From Verrucomicrobiota bacterium (GTDB lineage Bacteria > Verrucomicrobiota > Verrucomicrobiia > Limisphaerales > JACPZS01): a stretch of DNA of 41,312 nt. Below are positions 32,753 to 40,446 of the stretch, piece after piece. Position numbers and translations under genes: made by a program. Location: assembly GCA_016195385.1 (NCBI GenBank), contig JACPZS010000117.1:1-41312 (forward strand), in the 5' to 3' direction. Below the pieces are notes generated by a model. That model made no database searches and had not been told where the DNA came from. It was given only the letters and a program-made list of their open reading frames with translations. Numbering within the stretch: position 1 is the first letter of the stretch; the number at the start of each line of letters is the position of its first letter.

Positions 32753-33124
32753 TTATGACTGGCTGCTCTGGCGGACGTGCCAACAAACTCCTCCCGGATC
32801 GATGATGTGAAGCTCGCGCCCCCAAGCGAACTGTTCCGGCGGCCGAAGCTTCACGCCCGCGAACGTGCGGGGCAAGTCTTTCGCGTTCAATTCCGCCCAG
32901 TAGGCATCGAGGTCCGTGACTTCGAAAGTGATCATCTGATTGCGTTGCCACTCCGGCACGTCGATGTTCTGGAGCGTGAAGTACGCTTTACCGAATCGCA
33001 GACCCGCCAGGCCGTCATGTTCCCACTGCTTCTCGAAGCCCAGTTCCGCGAAGAAGGCAAGGGCCGTCTGGAACTTCGGTCCAGAGGGCACGAACGGATA
33101 GAGCGTCGTCGCTTGCGCATTCAT
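32753..33124 (-). CDS. VOC (glyoxalase/bleomycin resistance-like) family protein
   Basis: This 123-residue protein has the paired beta-alpha-beta-beta-beta units of the vicinal oxygen chelate fold: LYPFVPSGPKFQTALAFFAE, LGFEKQWEHDGLAGLRFGKA, YFTLQNIDVPEWQRNQM, ITFEVTDLDAYWAELNA and LHIIDPGGVCWHVRQ. Length is normal. Members range from antibiotic-binding proteins to metal-dependent lyases; the metal-binding positions here are not clear, so a ligand-binding role similar to bleomycin-resistance-type proteins is equally possible. It is likely cytoplasmic. It lies in a same-strand run between the FGE-like lipoprotein (34 nt upstream) and the MBOAT gene (23 nt downstream), though it has no obvious functional link to either. 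Confidence 0.82.
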   Translation of the reverse strand: MNAQATTLYPFVPSGPKFQTALAFFAELGFEKQWEHDGLAGLRFGKAYFTLQNIDVPEWQRNQMITFEVTDLDAYWAELNAKDLPRTFAGVKLRPPEQFAWGRELHIIDPGGVCWHVRQSSQS

Positions 33125-33158
33125 CGGTCGGGACGTCGTGGCAAATTCGCGGAACGAA

Positions 33159-34094
33159 TCATTTCATTTTGCTTTTCAACTGCTGAATTTCCTCCGGCGC
33201 TGCGCGGCGGACGCAGCGAAACCCGCAGTAGTCTGTGAAGAAACAGGCATCACTATCGCCGGTGCGTTCGCCTTGACGGACCGTGGCGCGGCACATGTCG
33301 GCGCTGGCCTCCCACGAACCGCCGCGCATCACCCGCTTCACATCTTTTCCGGGATTGGGCGGCCCGTGCGGATCGGCGGGCGGACTGTCCTTGTAGTAGG
33401 TCGGGCTGTAAACGTCTTCGCACCATTCGGACACATTTCCGTAGAGGTCGAAGATTCCCCAGCGGTTCGCTCTCTTTTCTCCGACGACATGAGTCTTCTC
33501 GGTTGCATTGTCGGCGAACCACGCGTACTGCCGGAGCTTGTCCGCTGGTCCAAAATCATACGGGCCGTCCGCGCCGGCGCGACAGGCATGTTCCCACTCG
33601 GCTTCGGTGGGCAGGCGATAACCGTTCGCGGCGTAATCACAATCGAAGTCAGCAGTCTTCTCGTTGTAACAGGGCTTCAACTTTTCGAGCAGCGAACGCT
33701 CGTTGCAATACTGCTTGGCGTCGCGCCAGCGGACGCGTTCCACCGGCTTCCTTGAGTTGTCCTGCCAATGCGAGGGGTTCGGCAGTTGCGCTTTCGCGAA
33801 CATCTCGTGCGTCACTTCGAACTTGTCGATAAGGAACGCGCTGACCTTGACCTTGTGCGCCGGGGCTTCGTCGGCGTTGCCCTTGCCGCTGCCCATCAGG
33901 AATTCGCCGCCCGGCAGGGAAACCATTTCGATCCCGGATGAAGTAATGACTTCGACCGGGCTGCCGGTTTCAGACTTGGACATGCCGGACGCGCTCTCCG
34001 GCGTTGTTCCGTTTTGAGAATCTGGCCCCGACTTCCCGCAGCCAGTCAGGAGCGCGACGACAGTCAGCGATGCGCACCAGCAGGAGTTCCGCAT
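33159..34094 (-). CDS. FGE-sulfatase-domain (SUMF1-like) lipoprotein, second copy
   Basis: The start at 34094 overlaps the stop of the upstream gene (TGATG), indicating coupled translation, and yields a lipoprotein signal with lipobox LTGC (Cys19). The 311-residue product has a serine-rich linker and then an FGE-sulfatase domain: MVSLPGGEFLMGSGKGNADE, FEVTHEMFAKAQLPNPSHW, NGYRLPTEAEWEHACRAGAD, GIFDLYGNVSEWCEDVYSP, RVMRGGSWEASADMCRATVR and YCGFRCVRRA. As in the copy at 21239, only one cysteine is found in the region where aerobic formylglycine-generating enzymes have their redox pair, so sulfatase activation is doubtful. Both copies share a lipoprotein anchor, length and a C-terminal C-F-x-x-D-x-x-G-F-R-C block, and are probably paralogs. 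Confidence 0.88.
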   Translation of the reverse strand: MRNSCWCASLTVVALLTGCGKSGPDSQNGTTPESASGMSKSETGSPVEVITSSGIEMVSLPGGEFLMGSGKGNADEAPAHKVKVSAFLIDKFEVTHEMFAKAQLPNPSHWQDNSRKPVERVRWRDAKQYCNERSLLEKLKPCYNEKTADFDCDYAANGYRLPTEAEWEHACRAGADGPYDFGPADKLRQYAWFADNATEKTHVVGEKRANRWGIFDLYGNVSEWCEDVYSPTYYKDSPPADPHGPPNPGKDVKRVMRGGSWEASADMCRATVRQGERTGDSDACFFTDYCGFRCVRRAAPEEIQQLKSKMK

Positions 34095-35212
34095 CACTGC
34101 CCGCTCCCCGTTTTCCGATTCGGCAAGAACCACGCCGACTCCTTGTTGCTGAAGCCATTCGTCGTCAGCGTCAATAGGTCGGCGTCAGTCGCACGGTTGA
34201 GATCCACGACGCCCTCCCGTTCGGCCGAGACGGCGTAAAGATTCCAACCTGTGGCATACACGCCGACAATCTCACAAGCGGACTGAAACGTGCCTGACTT
34301 GGTCGGATCACCCTTGCTTGCGGGGCCGCGGCTGAAGCTCAGGAACCGGCTGTCCGGCGACCAGTCCACATGATACGTCTCGTTGGTTTTGTCCTGGATG
34401 CGGAGACGCCATGGTCCCACGCTGGGCGAGTCCGATTCGAGATCGATGGGGGCGGCCACAAGTTCATGGTCGCCCGATCCCCAGGCGATCTGTTTACCAT
34501 CGGGGCTTAGGCACGGACGGCAACCGGGGATCTTGAGATTGATGACCTTGCTGCCGCGCGTCTCGATGGCGAGGATCGCGTGATCAAAGCCCATGCCGGC
34601 GTGAACTGTGGACACGATCCATTTGCCGTTCGCCGCAAAGGACGGGTTGTAGAGATGGTGAAGATTCGTGGTGTTCGGATGCTGCTCAATCTGACCCGTG
34701 GCCAGATCGTAGAAGCTCATCCCCTTTGTGTAGTAGTCGATCACGTTGAACTTGGAATACTCCTGAGGCAGAAAGCCGATGGCCTTGCTGTCCGGCCTCC
34801 AGAACGGCTCGCGCGCATTGTCCGCGAGTTTCTTCCGATTCCGGCCGTCGCTGTCCATGACATACAAGCTGCGCACCGCGTCGCGGCCTTCTCCCAAATC
34901 CACCGAGAAGCAAATCTTCGTGCCGTCGGGAGAGACTTGCGGGTAATGCTCATGTTCCTTCGGCGTGTGGGTGAGGTTTACGGGGTTCGATCCGTCCGCG
35001 TTCATGACGAAGATTTCCCAGTTGTCGTTGACGTAGCATTCGTAGGCGATCTTGAACGGCGATCCGGTCAGCCGCTCCCTGAGCGGAGCCTGGGCGAAAG
35101 TTGAAACGCCGGTTATTTGCAACGGAACTATGGTTAGGAGCGGGAGCGTAAAAAAGAAACGTCCTGCCGAACGAACATCCGTCATGAGGGATCGTGCGTT
35201 TTGGAATAGCAT
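34094..35212 (-). CDS. TolB-like WD40/PD40 beta-propeller protein, secreted
   Basis: This 372-residue protein has an N-terminal signal (FFFTLPLLTIVPLQITGVSTFA; ATGs at 35212 and 35185 are both possible starts). It consists of PD40-type repeats as in TolB and oligopeptidase propellers: WEIFVMNADGSNPVNLTHTP, YPQVSPDGTKICFSVDLGEG, LYVMDSDGRNRKKLADNA, FWRPDSKAIGFLP, CRPCLSPDGKQIAWGSGDHE and VDWSPDSRFLSFSRGP. This protein lacks a TolB N-terminal domain, and no tol-pal genes are nearby, so it is not the Tol component itself. Its stop overlaps the start of the FGE-like lipoprotein by 1 nt (TGATG), suggesting the two proteins are made in equal amounts and perhaps act together in the periplasm. Confidence 0.85.
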   Translation of the reverse strand: MLFQNARSLMTDVRSAGRFFFTLPLLTIVPLQITGVSTFAQAPLRERLTGSPFKIAYECYVNDNWEIFVMNADGSNPVNLTHTPKEHEHYPQVSPDGTKICFSVDLGEGRDAVRSLYVMDSDGRNRKKLADNAREPFWRPDSKAIGFLPQEYSKFNVIDYYTKGMSFYDLATGQIEQHPNTTNLHHLYNPSFAANGKWIVSTVHAGMGFDHAILAIETRGSKVINLKIPGCRPCLSPDGKQIAWGSGDHELVAAPIDLESDSPSVGPWRLRIQDKTNETYHVDWSPDSRFLSFSRGPASKGDPTKSGTFQSACEIVGVYATGWNLYAVSAEREGVVDLNRATDADLLTLTTNGFSNKESAWFLPNRKTGSGQ

Positions 35213-35274
35213 GAATCAAGAGTAGAGAAGCTTTCGGCGCTCTCAAGCGCAAACAATGGCTACGTTTTCGCGGC

Positions 35275-35492
35275 TCACGTCAGAGTATGAACAAGGCGCG
35301 TGATCCATAAACCTCGGCTCATCTGGCCGTGCATTTTTTCCAGCAGCCGCTTCGAGTCGTGGATACCGTCCGGATCGACGATTTTTTCGCCTTCGCACTC
35401 GAAGGCCCGATGGCTGTGATAACCGGCGTCGAGAAAGCTCTTCATCATCTTGCGGTAATCCGTCTCGATGCAGTTACCTTGCATGCCGAACA
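35275..35492 (-). pseudogene. 3' fragment of a TIM-barrel isomerase gene
   Basis: On the minus strand this encodes GNCIETDYRKMMKSFLDAGY, then SHRAFECEGEKIVDPDGI, then SKRLLEKMHGQ. The intact gene at 36449-37375 ends with nearly the same peptides (GNCIETDYRKMMKIVLDAGY, GIEYEGEKISEPDGI, SKRLLEKV). DNA similarity is obvious between roughly 35330-35492 and 36484-36640. There is no start, Tat signal or N-terminal barrel before the fragment, and beyond 35492 it runs into the stop of the membrane protein gene. It is the truncated end of a duplicate whose other part has been lost. Confidence 0.75.
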
Positions 35493-35513
35493 GCGCTAGG
35501 CGAGCAGCGGCTA

Positions 35514-36182
35514 TTAACCCCGTTTGACTGATATGGAAGGGTTGCCGGCGGAACAACTCGGCCGCTCTGATGCCGATTGTCGCGACTCGTCCTCCGTGAC
35601 GTTTGGTGCGGAAGTGACCGGCATCGATTCGGAATGAGTAAATCCGGCTTGCTTGATGATTTTTTTTTCGCACTCGGGGCAATAACCATGCGAGAAGGTC
35701 AGTCCCATGCGCTCGCCCATATAATACTCGATCTGTCTCCATTCTCCCCGCTCGCTGCGGATTTGTTTGCATTCAGTGCAGATCGGCAGCAAGCCCTCCA
35801 ACACTTTGATCTGATAAAGGCAGCGACGTAATGCATTGGATCTCTCGCGCTCCAGAAGGACCAGCCGGGAGAGTCTTTCGAGAATCAACCCAAGAATGAC
35901 AAAAGAAGTGAGCCGGATGAAAGTGTTCCAGACGGCGAAAACAGGTGAAGAGTAACTATGACCAGAAAGAAAATCCGCCACGTACCAAACGAAGCCGCAA
36001 GTCACAGCCGCGGCCAAGGCGCCACTCAGACCAAGGTTCCAGGCGGCCAGATAAACCGGCGCGAAGTAGAAGACAAAGAAGTTTAACTCGTAGCCAGTTT
36101 TCCAATCGATCCACCCCAGCAGGAAAATGAGTGCAAAGACCGCAGGCCATGCTTTCTTTTTACTTAAATATTTTAATTTCAT
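35514..36182 (-). CDS. Membrane protein with a zinc-ribbon-like C-terminal motif
   Basis: This 222-residue protein has about four N-terminal membrane segments (WPAVFALIFLLGWIDW, LNFFVFYFAPVYLAAWNLGL, GALAAAVTCGFVWYVADFL, FIRLTSFVILGLILERLS), then a coiled segment (LVLLERERSNALRRCLYQIK) and a conserved cytoplasmic tail LPICTECKQIRSERGEWRQI ... TFSHGYCPECEKK. The tail's CxxC...CxxC arrangement with FSHG is common on the ends of sensor proteins, where it usually precedes or follows histidine-kinase, PAS or response-regulator domains. Here no output domain follows, so it may be a minimal membrane sensor or a truncated receptor. The function is unknown. It lies between a TIM-barrel gene and its broken copy, and has a promoter-sized gap upstream. 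Confidence 0.7.
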   Translation of the reverse strand: MKLKYLSKKKAWPAVFALIFLLGWIDWKTGYELNFFVFYFAPVYLAAWNLGLSGALAAAVTCGFVWYVADFLSGHSYSSPVFAVWNTFIRLTSFVILGLILERLSRLVLLERERSNALRRCLYQIKVLEGLLPICTECKQIRSERGEWRQIEYYMGERMGLTFSHGYCPECEKKIIKQAGFTHSESMPVTSAPNVTEDESRQSASERPSCSAGNPSISVKRG

Positions 36183-36448
36183 GTCTTGACTGCCTGATTA
36201 ACGACTTTCAACTGCTGATTCGCGGGCATTTCCGCACACGATTCGTGTTCTTCCATGCTTATCCGTTTTGTCCAGCAACCGGATTAGCACGGGTGCTTCA
36301 ATCGCTCATTTCACGCAAGAATCGGCATGAGTCTGTATCGGCAGAGTAGAGGAGAATTTTACCACCAAGTGACCGTTAGTTTGCTCTATGACGAGAATAA
36401 ATCCGCAGTCTTGAACGGCGGATCGGTTAAAAGACGAGCCAGGATCGT
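36183..36448. other. Intergenic gap of 266 nt
   Basis: No ORF with recognisable protein similarity on either strand. It is less GC-rich than the flanking genes, and probably contains the promoter of the minus-strand membrane protein gene and the end of the TIM-barrel transcript. I see no clear terminator hairpin or repeat. Confidence 0.4.
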
Positions 36449-37375
36449 TTAACGAGCGTCACTCATTTCTTCGCGCACTTTTTCGAGCAACCGTTTTGAA
36501 GCGCGGATGCCGTCCGGCTCGCTGATTTTTTCGCCTTCGTATTCGATGCCCAGATGGCCGTGATAGCCGGCATCGAGAACAATCTTCATCATCTTGCGGT
36601 AATCCGTCTCGATACAATTGCCCTGCGCATCGAAATCATGCGTCTTCGCGCTAACGGCCTTCGCGTACGGCATCATCTCGGCCACGGCTTTGTAGCGATC
36701 GTAGTCTTCAAAATTCCCAAAATCCGGCAGCGTGCCGAAGTTCGGCAGGTTCACCTTCTTCATCACCGACACCAGCCAGTCGCCGTGTGAAGTGATGCCG
36801 CCGTGGTTTTCGACGATGACGTTGAGCTTGTGCTGCGCGCCGAACAAAGCCAGCCGATGCAAACCATCCGCCGCGCGGTCGCGCTGCTCGTCCGGCGTGC
36901 CGTGGGCGTAGGCGTTGACACGAATCGAATGACAGCCGAAATACTTCGCCGCCTCGACCCATTTGTAGTGATTCTCGACCGCCTTCAACCGCTCCTTCGG
37001 ATCGGCGTGGCCCAGTTCGCCCTCGTCGTCGCACATAATGAGCACGATGCGCACGCCGAGGTCACGGGCGCGCTGCTTGAACTCACGCAGATACTTTTTG
37101 TCCTTCGCCTTGTCCATGAAGAACTGATTGACCAACTCGATGGCGTCGATGCCGTAGTCCTGCTTCGCGACTTTCGGGAAATCGAGGTGATCCATTTTCT
37201 TGCCGAACAGCACCTTGTTCAGCGACCACTCCGCGAGGGAGATTTTAAAGAGCGGTCGCTTGCTGGCGGCGAGAGTTGAAGGCGGCAGCATCGGCCAAAC
37301 GCCGATGGCCGCCGAGGCGGCGCAGATCTGGTGGACAAAACCGCGTCGAGTTAGATTGGTTTTCATGGAAGTCAA
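36449..37375 (-). CDS. Tat-exported sugar phosphate isomerase/epimerase-like TIM-barrel protein
   Basis: This 308-residue protein has a twin-arginine signal (TRRGFVHQICAASAAIGVWP); an ATG at 37366 is an equally possible start. The barrel shows IDAIELVNQFFMDKAKDKKY, RARDLGVRIVLIMCDDEGEL, GCHSIRVNAYAHGTPDEQRD, LNVIVENHGGITSHGDWLVS, LPDFGNFEDYDRYKAVAEMM, AVSAKTHDFDAQGNCIETDY and LGIEYEGEKISEPDGIRASK. The E-N-H-G-G, D-F-G-N, H-D-F-D and E-Y-E-G positions match the metal site of the AP_endonuc_2 superfamily. It is likely a periplasmic sugar or polyol isomerase. It is the second gene after an MFS transporter (15 nt gap), and a truncated copy of its 3' end lies 1 kb further on. Confidence 0.9.
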   Translation of the reverse strand: MTSMKTNLTRRGFVHQICAASAAIGVWPMLPPSTLAASKRPLFKISLAEWSLNKVLFGKKMDHLDFPKVAKQDYGIDAIELVNQFFMDKAKDKKYLREFKQRARDLGVRIVLIMCDDEGELGHADPKERLKAVENHYKWVEAAKYFGCHSIRVNAYAHGTPDEQRDRAADGLHRLALFGAQHKLNVIVENHGGITSHGDWLVSVMKKVNLPNFGTLPDFGNFEDYDRYKAVAEMMPYAKAVSAKTHDFDAQGNCIETDYRKMMKIVLDAGYHGHLGIEYEGEKISEPDGIRASKRLLEKVREEMSDAR

Positions 37376-37390
37376 AGAGCGAATTGTCGG

Positions 37391-38632
37391 CTAATGGGCG
37401 GCCTTCGCCGCGCCGACTTCTTCCGGCCGTGCGGTCGGGGGTTTGAACAGGACGAGCAACAATACGGTGGCTAGGGCCGCCAGGCCTGTAGGGACGAGGA
37501 ATAACTTGTGGTAATCAACCACGCCCGCCGCGCTGGTCCATTGCGCCTTGAGCGAGCCAAACCAGAAGTTCGCGAGCACCAAGCCGGCGCCGAGCACGAG
37601 CAGGTTGAACAAGCCCTGCGCGCTCGTGCGGATGTCTTTCGGGAACACGGCATCGACAAAGATGTAAAGCGTCGCGAAAAAGAACGCGTAACAGATGCCG
37701 TGCAGCACCTGGACGGCGATGATAATGGCCTGATGCTCCGGTTGATCGAAGAAGGCGAACACCGCGAAGCGCGCGGCGTGGCCGAGGATGCCAAGAATCA
37801 TCGTCCACTTCCAACCGATCTTCTTCAGCACGGAACCAAGGATGAGCATCGTGACGATCTCGGCGACCTGTCCGATGGTGGTGACGGCGGAGATCCAATT
37901 GTTCGGCATTTTAATCGGGCCGGAGAGGAATCCGCCGATGAGCACAAAGTAGCCGTTGTGAATCGTGGCGTCGATGAGCGTGACGACGAAAAGGACGAAC
38001 ACGTAGGGAAGACGAAGGAGTTTCACTGCTTCCAACCAGGCGAGGGCTTCGGCACCGCCTTCACCGGCTCTGCGGGGCGGCGTGTGGGGAAGCGTCAGGC
38101 TGAAGGCCGCGAGCAAAAAAGAAATGATCGCGCCGACGAGAAAAATCCAGCGCATTTCCTCCGTAGTCGATTTGGCGCTAAGGAGAAAAATGAGCGGCCA
38201 GGAAACCACAATCCAGCCGACGGTTCCGCCCATGCGAACAAAGCCGAAGTCCTTCGCCGGATCTTTTAGATTGGCGAACGCGAGCGAGTTGGTCACCGAA
38301 ATCGTCGGCACATAAAGCAGTCCGTAAATCAGGAAGAACGTGAAGAAGGGGGTGAAACTTTTGGCAAAGGCAGCGCCGACGAGCGCCGCACCACCGATCA
38401 GATGGCTGAAGGCGAGAAATTTTTCGGCGGCGAAATTGCGATCCGCAAATTGGTTGCTGAAGAAGATGCCGGTTACGGAAGTGATGGCGAACATGCTGCC
38501 GGCGAGATTCTGCTGCCACCCGGTGAAGTTCAGCATGGGCATGTAGTTGAAAATTTGCACCTGCCAGGAGCCCCAGATGGCGATTTCGAGCACCATCATC
38601 AGGAAAAGTTTGTTGCGGATCGATTTGTTCAT
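37391..38632 (-). CDS. MFS transporter of the nucleoside:H+ symporter (NupG-like) family
   Basis: This 413-residue protein has about twelve membrane helices. N-terminal features such as LFLMMVLEIAIWGSWQVQIF and MPMLNFTGWQQNLAGSMFAI, the loop FSNQFADRNFAAEKFLAFSH, and VTNSLAFANLKDPAKDFGFV-RMGGTVGWI match the NupG/XapB-like nucleoside:H+ symporter branch of the MFS, as do the C-terminal QVLHGICYAFFFATLYIFVD and FPKDIRTSAQGLFNLL. In verrucomicrobia and planctomycetes this group often appears next to TIM-barrel isomerases and oxidoreductases, so the real substrate may be a sugar or polyol rather than a nucleoside. It heads a two-gene unit with the isomerase downstream and diverges from the dehydrogenase gene at 38874. 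Confidence 0.9.
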   Translation of the reverse strand: MNKSIRNKLFLMMVLEIAIWGSWQVQIFNYMPMLNFTGWQQNLAGSMFAITSVTGIFFSNQFADRNFAAEKFLAFSHLIGGAALVGAAFAKSFTPFFTFFLIYGLLYVPTISVTNSLAFANLKDPAKDFGFVRMGGTVGWIVVSWPLIFLLSAKSTTEEMRWIFLVGAIISFLLAAFSLTLPHTPPRRAGEGGAEALAWLEAVKLLRLPYVFVLFVVTLIDATIHNGYFVLIGGFLSGPIKMPNNWISAVTTIGQVAEIVTMLILGSVLKKIGWKWTMILGILGHAARFAVFAFFDQPEHQAIIIAVQVLHGICYAFFFATLYIFVDAVFPKDIRTSAQGLFNLLVLGAGLVLANFWFGSLKAQWTSAAGVVDYHKLFLVPTGLAALATVLLLVLFKPPTARPEEVGAAKAAH

Positions 38633-38873
38633 GGATTGATCAGGTTAGCTTTTGAGTTGTCGGTCATTCGTCGGCGGTGGTGAACGCAAGTTTCCGGCTT
38701 CAGCGCATCGCGTGGAACGTCCGCGAACGCTAGTCAAAGCCCCTCCGTGTGGCAAGGACAGACGTTGTGCTAACGCCGGATTTGAACTTGGAAGCACATC
38801 TGACACCCCGACTGCCCGTCCCCGACAAACAATTTTCTTTCCGATTCCCGGCCACTGCGTTTCCATCCCCGTC
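38633..38873. other. Divergent intergenic region between transporter and dehydrogenase
   Basis: The 241 nt between divergent starts must hold both promoters. The dehydrogenase frame remains open through this stretch back to 38652, but the translation is arginine-rich and lacks family similarity until the signal peptide at 38874. I see no clear operator, riboswitch or -35/-10 pair. Confidence 0.4.
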
Positions 38874-40436
38874 ATGCGACCTCACGAATGGCTTTCCATT
38901 TTCCTGCTCGCTCTTGCCCCGGCGATTCCGCTTACTGCGGCCGAACCCATCGTCCACATGCTCGTGCCCGGCTTCACCGTGCGCGAGTTGCCGGTGAAAC
39001 TGAATAACGTCAACAATCTCCGCTTCGCGCCCGATGGACGGCTCACCGCGCTCGGCTACGACGGCCGCATCTGGCTGCTCCGCGACACGAACGGCGACGG
39101 ACTCGAAGATCTCGCCGAGCCGTTCTGGAACAAGCCCACGTTGAGCGTGCCCGTCGGCATCGCGTGGAGCACGCGTGGGCTTTACGTTTCGTCGCATGGA
39201 AAAGTTTCGCTGCTGCGCGACACCGACGGCGACGGCAAGGCGGACATCGAAGAAATCATCGCCAGCGGCTGGCCCGCGACCGACGTAGGCAGCGGCGGCG
39301 TCGATGCGACGGCGGTGACACTCGACAAGGAAGGCAACGTTTATTTCGGATTGCTCGTCGCCGATTACTCGAACGCCTATCGGCTGCGAAAAAGAAAAGA
39401 TTTGAAGCCGGAGGAAGAAGCTTGGCTCGCGTCGCACGGCCAGCCAGCCAAGGGCGAACCGGAGGAAGAAGTTTCGCTCTACGACCTCAACTCGCCGCGC
39501 GGCACGATTCAAAAATGGAACGCGCGCACGAAGAAATTGGAAACCATCGCCACCGGCATCCGCGTGCCGTACACGCTCGCGTTCAATAAAGCCGGCGACC
39601 TCTTCAACACGGATCAGGAAGGCGAGACGTGGATGCCCAACGGCAACCCGCTCGACGAATTAAACCACATCATTCCGGGCCGCAACTACGGCTTCCCGCC
39701 GCGCCACGAGAAGTGGCTGCCCAATTTGATTAGCGAGCCGCCGGTCGTCGCGTTCGGGCCGCAACACGAGAGCACTTGCGGCCTTGTCTTCAACGAACCC
39801 CACGCCGCGCTCAATTCAAAATTCAAAATTCAAAATTCAAAACTTCCCGCGCTTCCCGCCGCACCGGCACAAGCGTTGTTCGGCCCAAAGTGGTGGGAAG
39901 GCGACGCGTTCGTCGCCGGCGAATCGCGCGGCAAGGTCTGGCGCGTGCGCCTCGTCAAGACGCCGCACGGCTACGTCGGCAAGGAATATCTCATCGCGCG
40001 ACTCTCGATGCTCACGACCGATCTCGCGATCTCGCCGCGCGGCGAACTCTACGTGAGCTGCCACAGCGGCGGGCCGGATTGGGGCACCGGCCCGAACGGC
40101 CCCGGAAAGATTTTCAAAATCACCTACACCGATCCGCAAGCGCCGCAGCCGGTCATCGCATGGGCTGCGTCGCCGACCGAAGTGCGCGTCGCGTTTGACA
40201 AGCCGCTCGATCCGAGCGTGACGAATGCCATCCTGAGCGCGGCCTCCAGCAAGCAGATTGAATTTGGCGAAAATGTTCGCGCAGCGGATCGCTACGAGGT
40301 TCTCAAGCCGCCGTACAAAGTCGTGCAACAGCAGGAAGCCGCGCAGCGCGGCAAACTGAACATTCTCCGCGCCCGCCTCGACGACGGCGGCCAAACGCTC
40401 GTGCTCTCGACCGACCCGCATCCCGCTCGGAGGTGA
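38874..40436 (+). CDS. PVC-type membrane-bound dehydrogenase, N-terminal propeller part (frame broken at the end)
   Basis: The ATG at 38874 gives a signal peptide (EWLSIFLLALAPAIPLTAAE), so the upstream extension was rejected. The 520 residues form a PQQ-dependent sugar-dehydrogenase-like propeller: FTVRELPVKLNNVNNLRFAP, ALGYDGRIWLLRDTNGDGLE, VPVGIAWSTRGLYVSSHGKV, TGIRVPYTLAFNKAGDLFNT, DELNHIIPGRNYGFPPRHEK, FGPKWWEGDAFVAGESRGKV and YVSCHSGGPDWGTGPNGPGK, followed by an Ig-like strand segment. Full-length relatives continue into a cytochrome c domain. Here the frame stops at 40436 (LSTDPHPARR) and the continuation appears in the +1 frame from about 40438, so the gene is probably disrupted by a small indel, a deletion or an assembly error. 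A perfect period-7 array is translated at 39813-39840. Confidence 0.85.
   Translation: MRPHEWLSIFLLALAPAIPLTAAEPIVHMLVPGFTVRELPVKLNNVNNLRFAPDGRLTALGYDGRIWLLRDTNGDGLEDLAEPFWNKPTLSVPVGIAWSTRGLYVSSHGKVSLLRDTDGDGKADIEEIIASGWPATDVGSGGVDATAVTLDKEGNVYFGLLVADYSNAYRLRKRKDLKPEEEAWLASHGQPAKGEPEEEVSLYDLNSPRGTIQKWNARTKKLETIATGIRVPYTLAFNKAGDLFNTDQEGETWMPNGNPLDELNHIIPGRNYGFPPRHEKWLPNLISEPPVVAFGPQHESTCGLVFNEPHAALNSKFKIQNSKLPALPAAPAQALFGPKWWEGDAFVAGESRGKVWRVRLVKTPHGYVGKEYLIARLSMLTTDLAISPRGELYVSCHSGGPDWGTGPNGPGKIFKITYTDPQAPQPVIAWAASPTEVRVAFDKPLDPSVTNAILSAASSKQIEFGENVRAADRYEVLKPPYKVVQQQEAAQRGKLNILRARLDDGGQTLVLSTDPHPARR
39813..39840 (+). repeat. Perfect heptanucleotide array (4 units) in the dehydrogenase gene
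   Basis: AATTCAA is repeated four times with exact period 7, then decays into AACTTCC. Translation gives NSKFKIQNSKLPALP, a loop in the propeller. The unit orientation relative to the coding strand is the same as in the arrays on the minus-strand genes. Confidence 0.8.
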
Positions 40437-40446
40437 GGCAATTGAC

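Noticed and set aside
32730..32951. 74-codon N-terminal extension of the MBOAT protein
   Set aside because: It is arginine-rich, overlaps the VOC gene antisense-like in frame, and the standard AlgI-like N-terminus begins at 32729.
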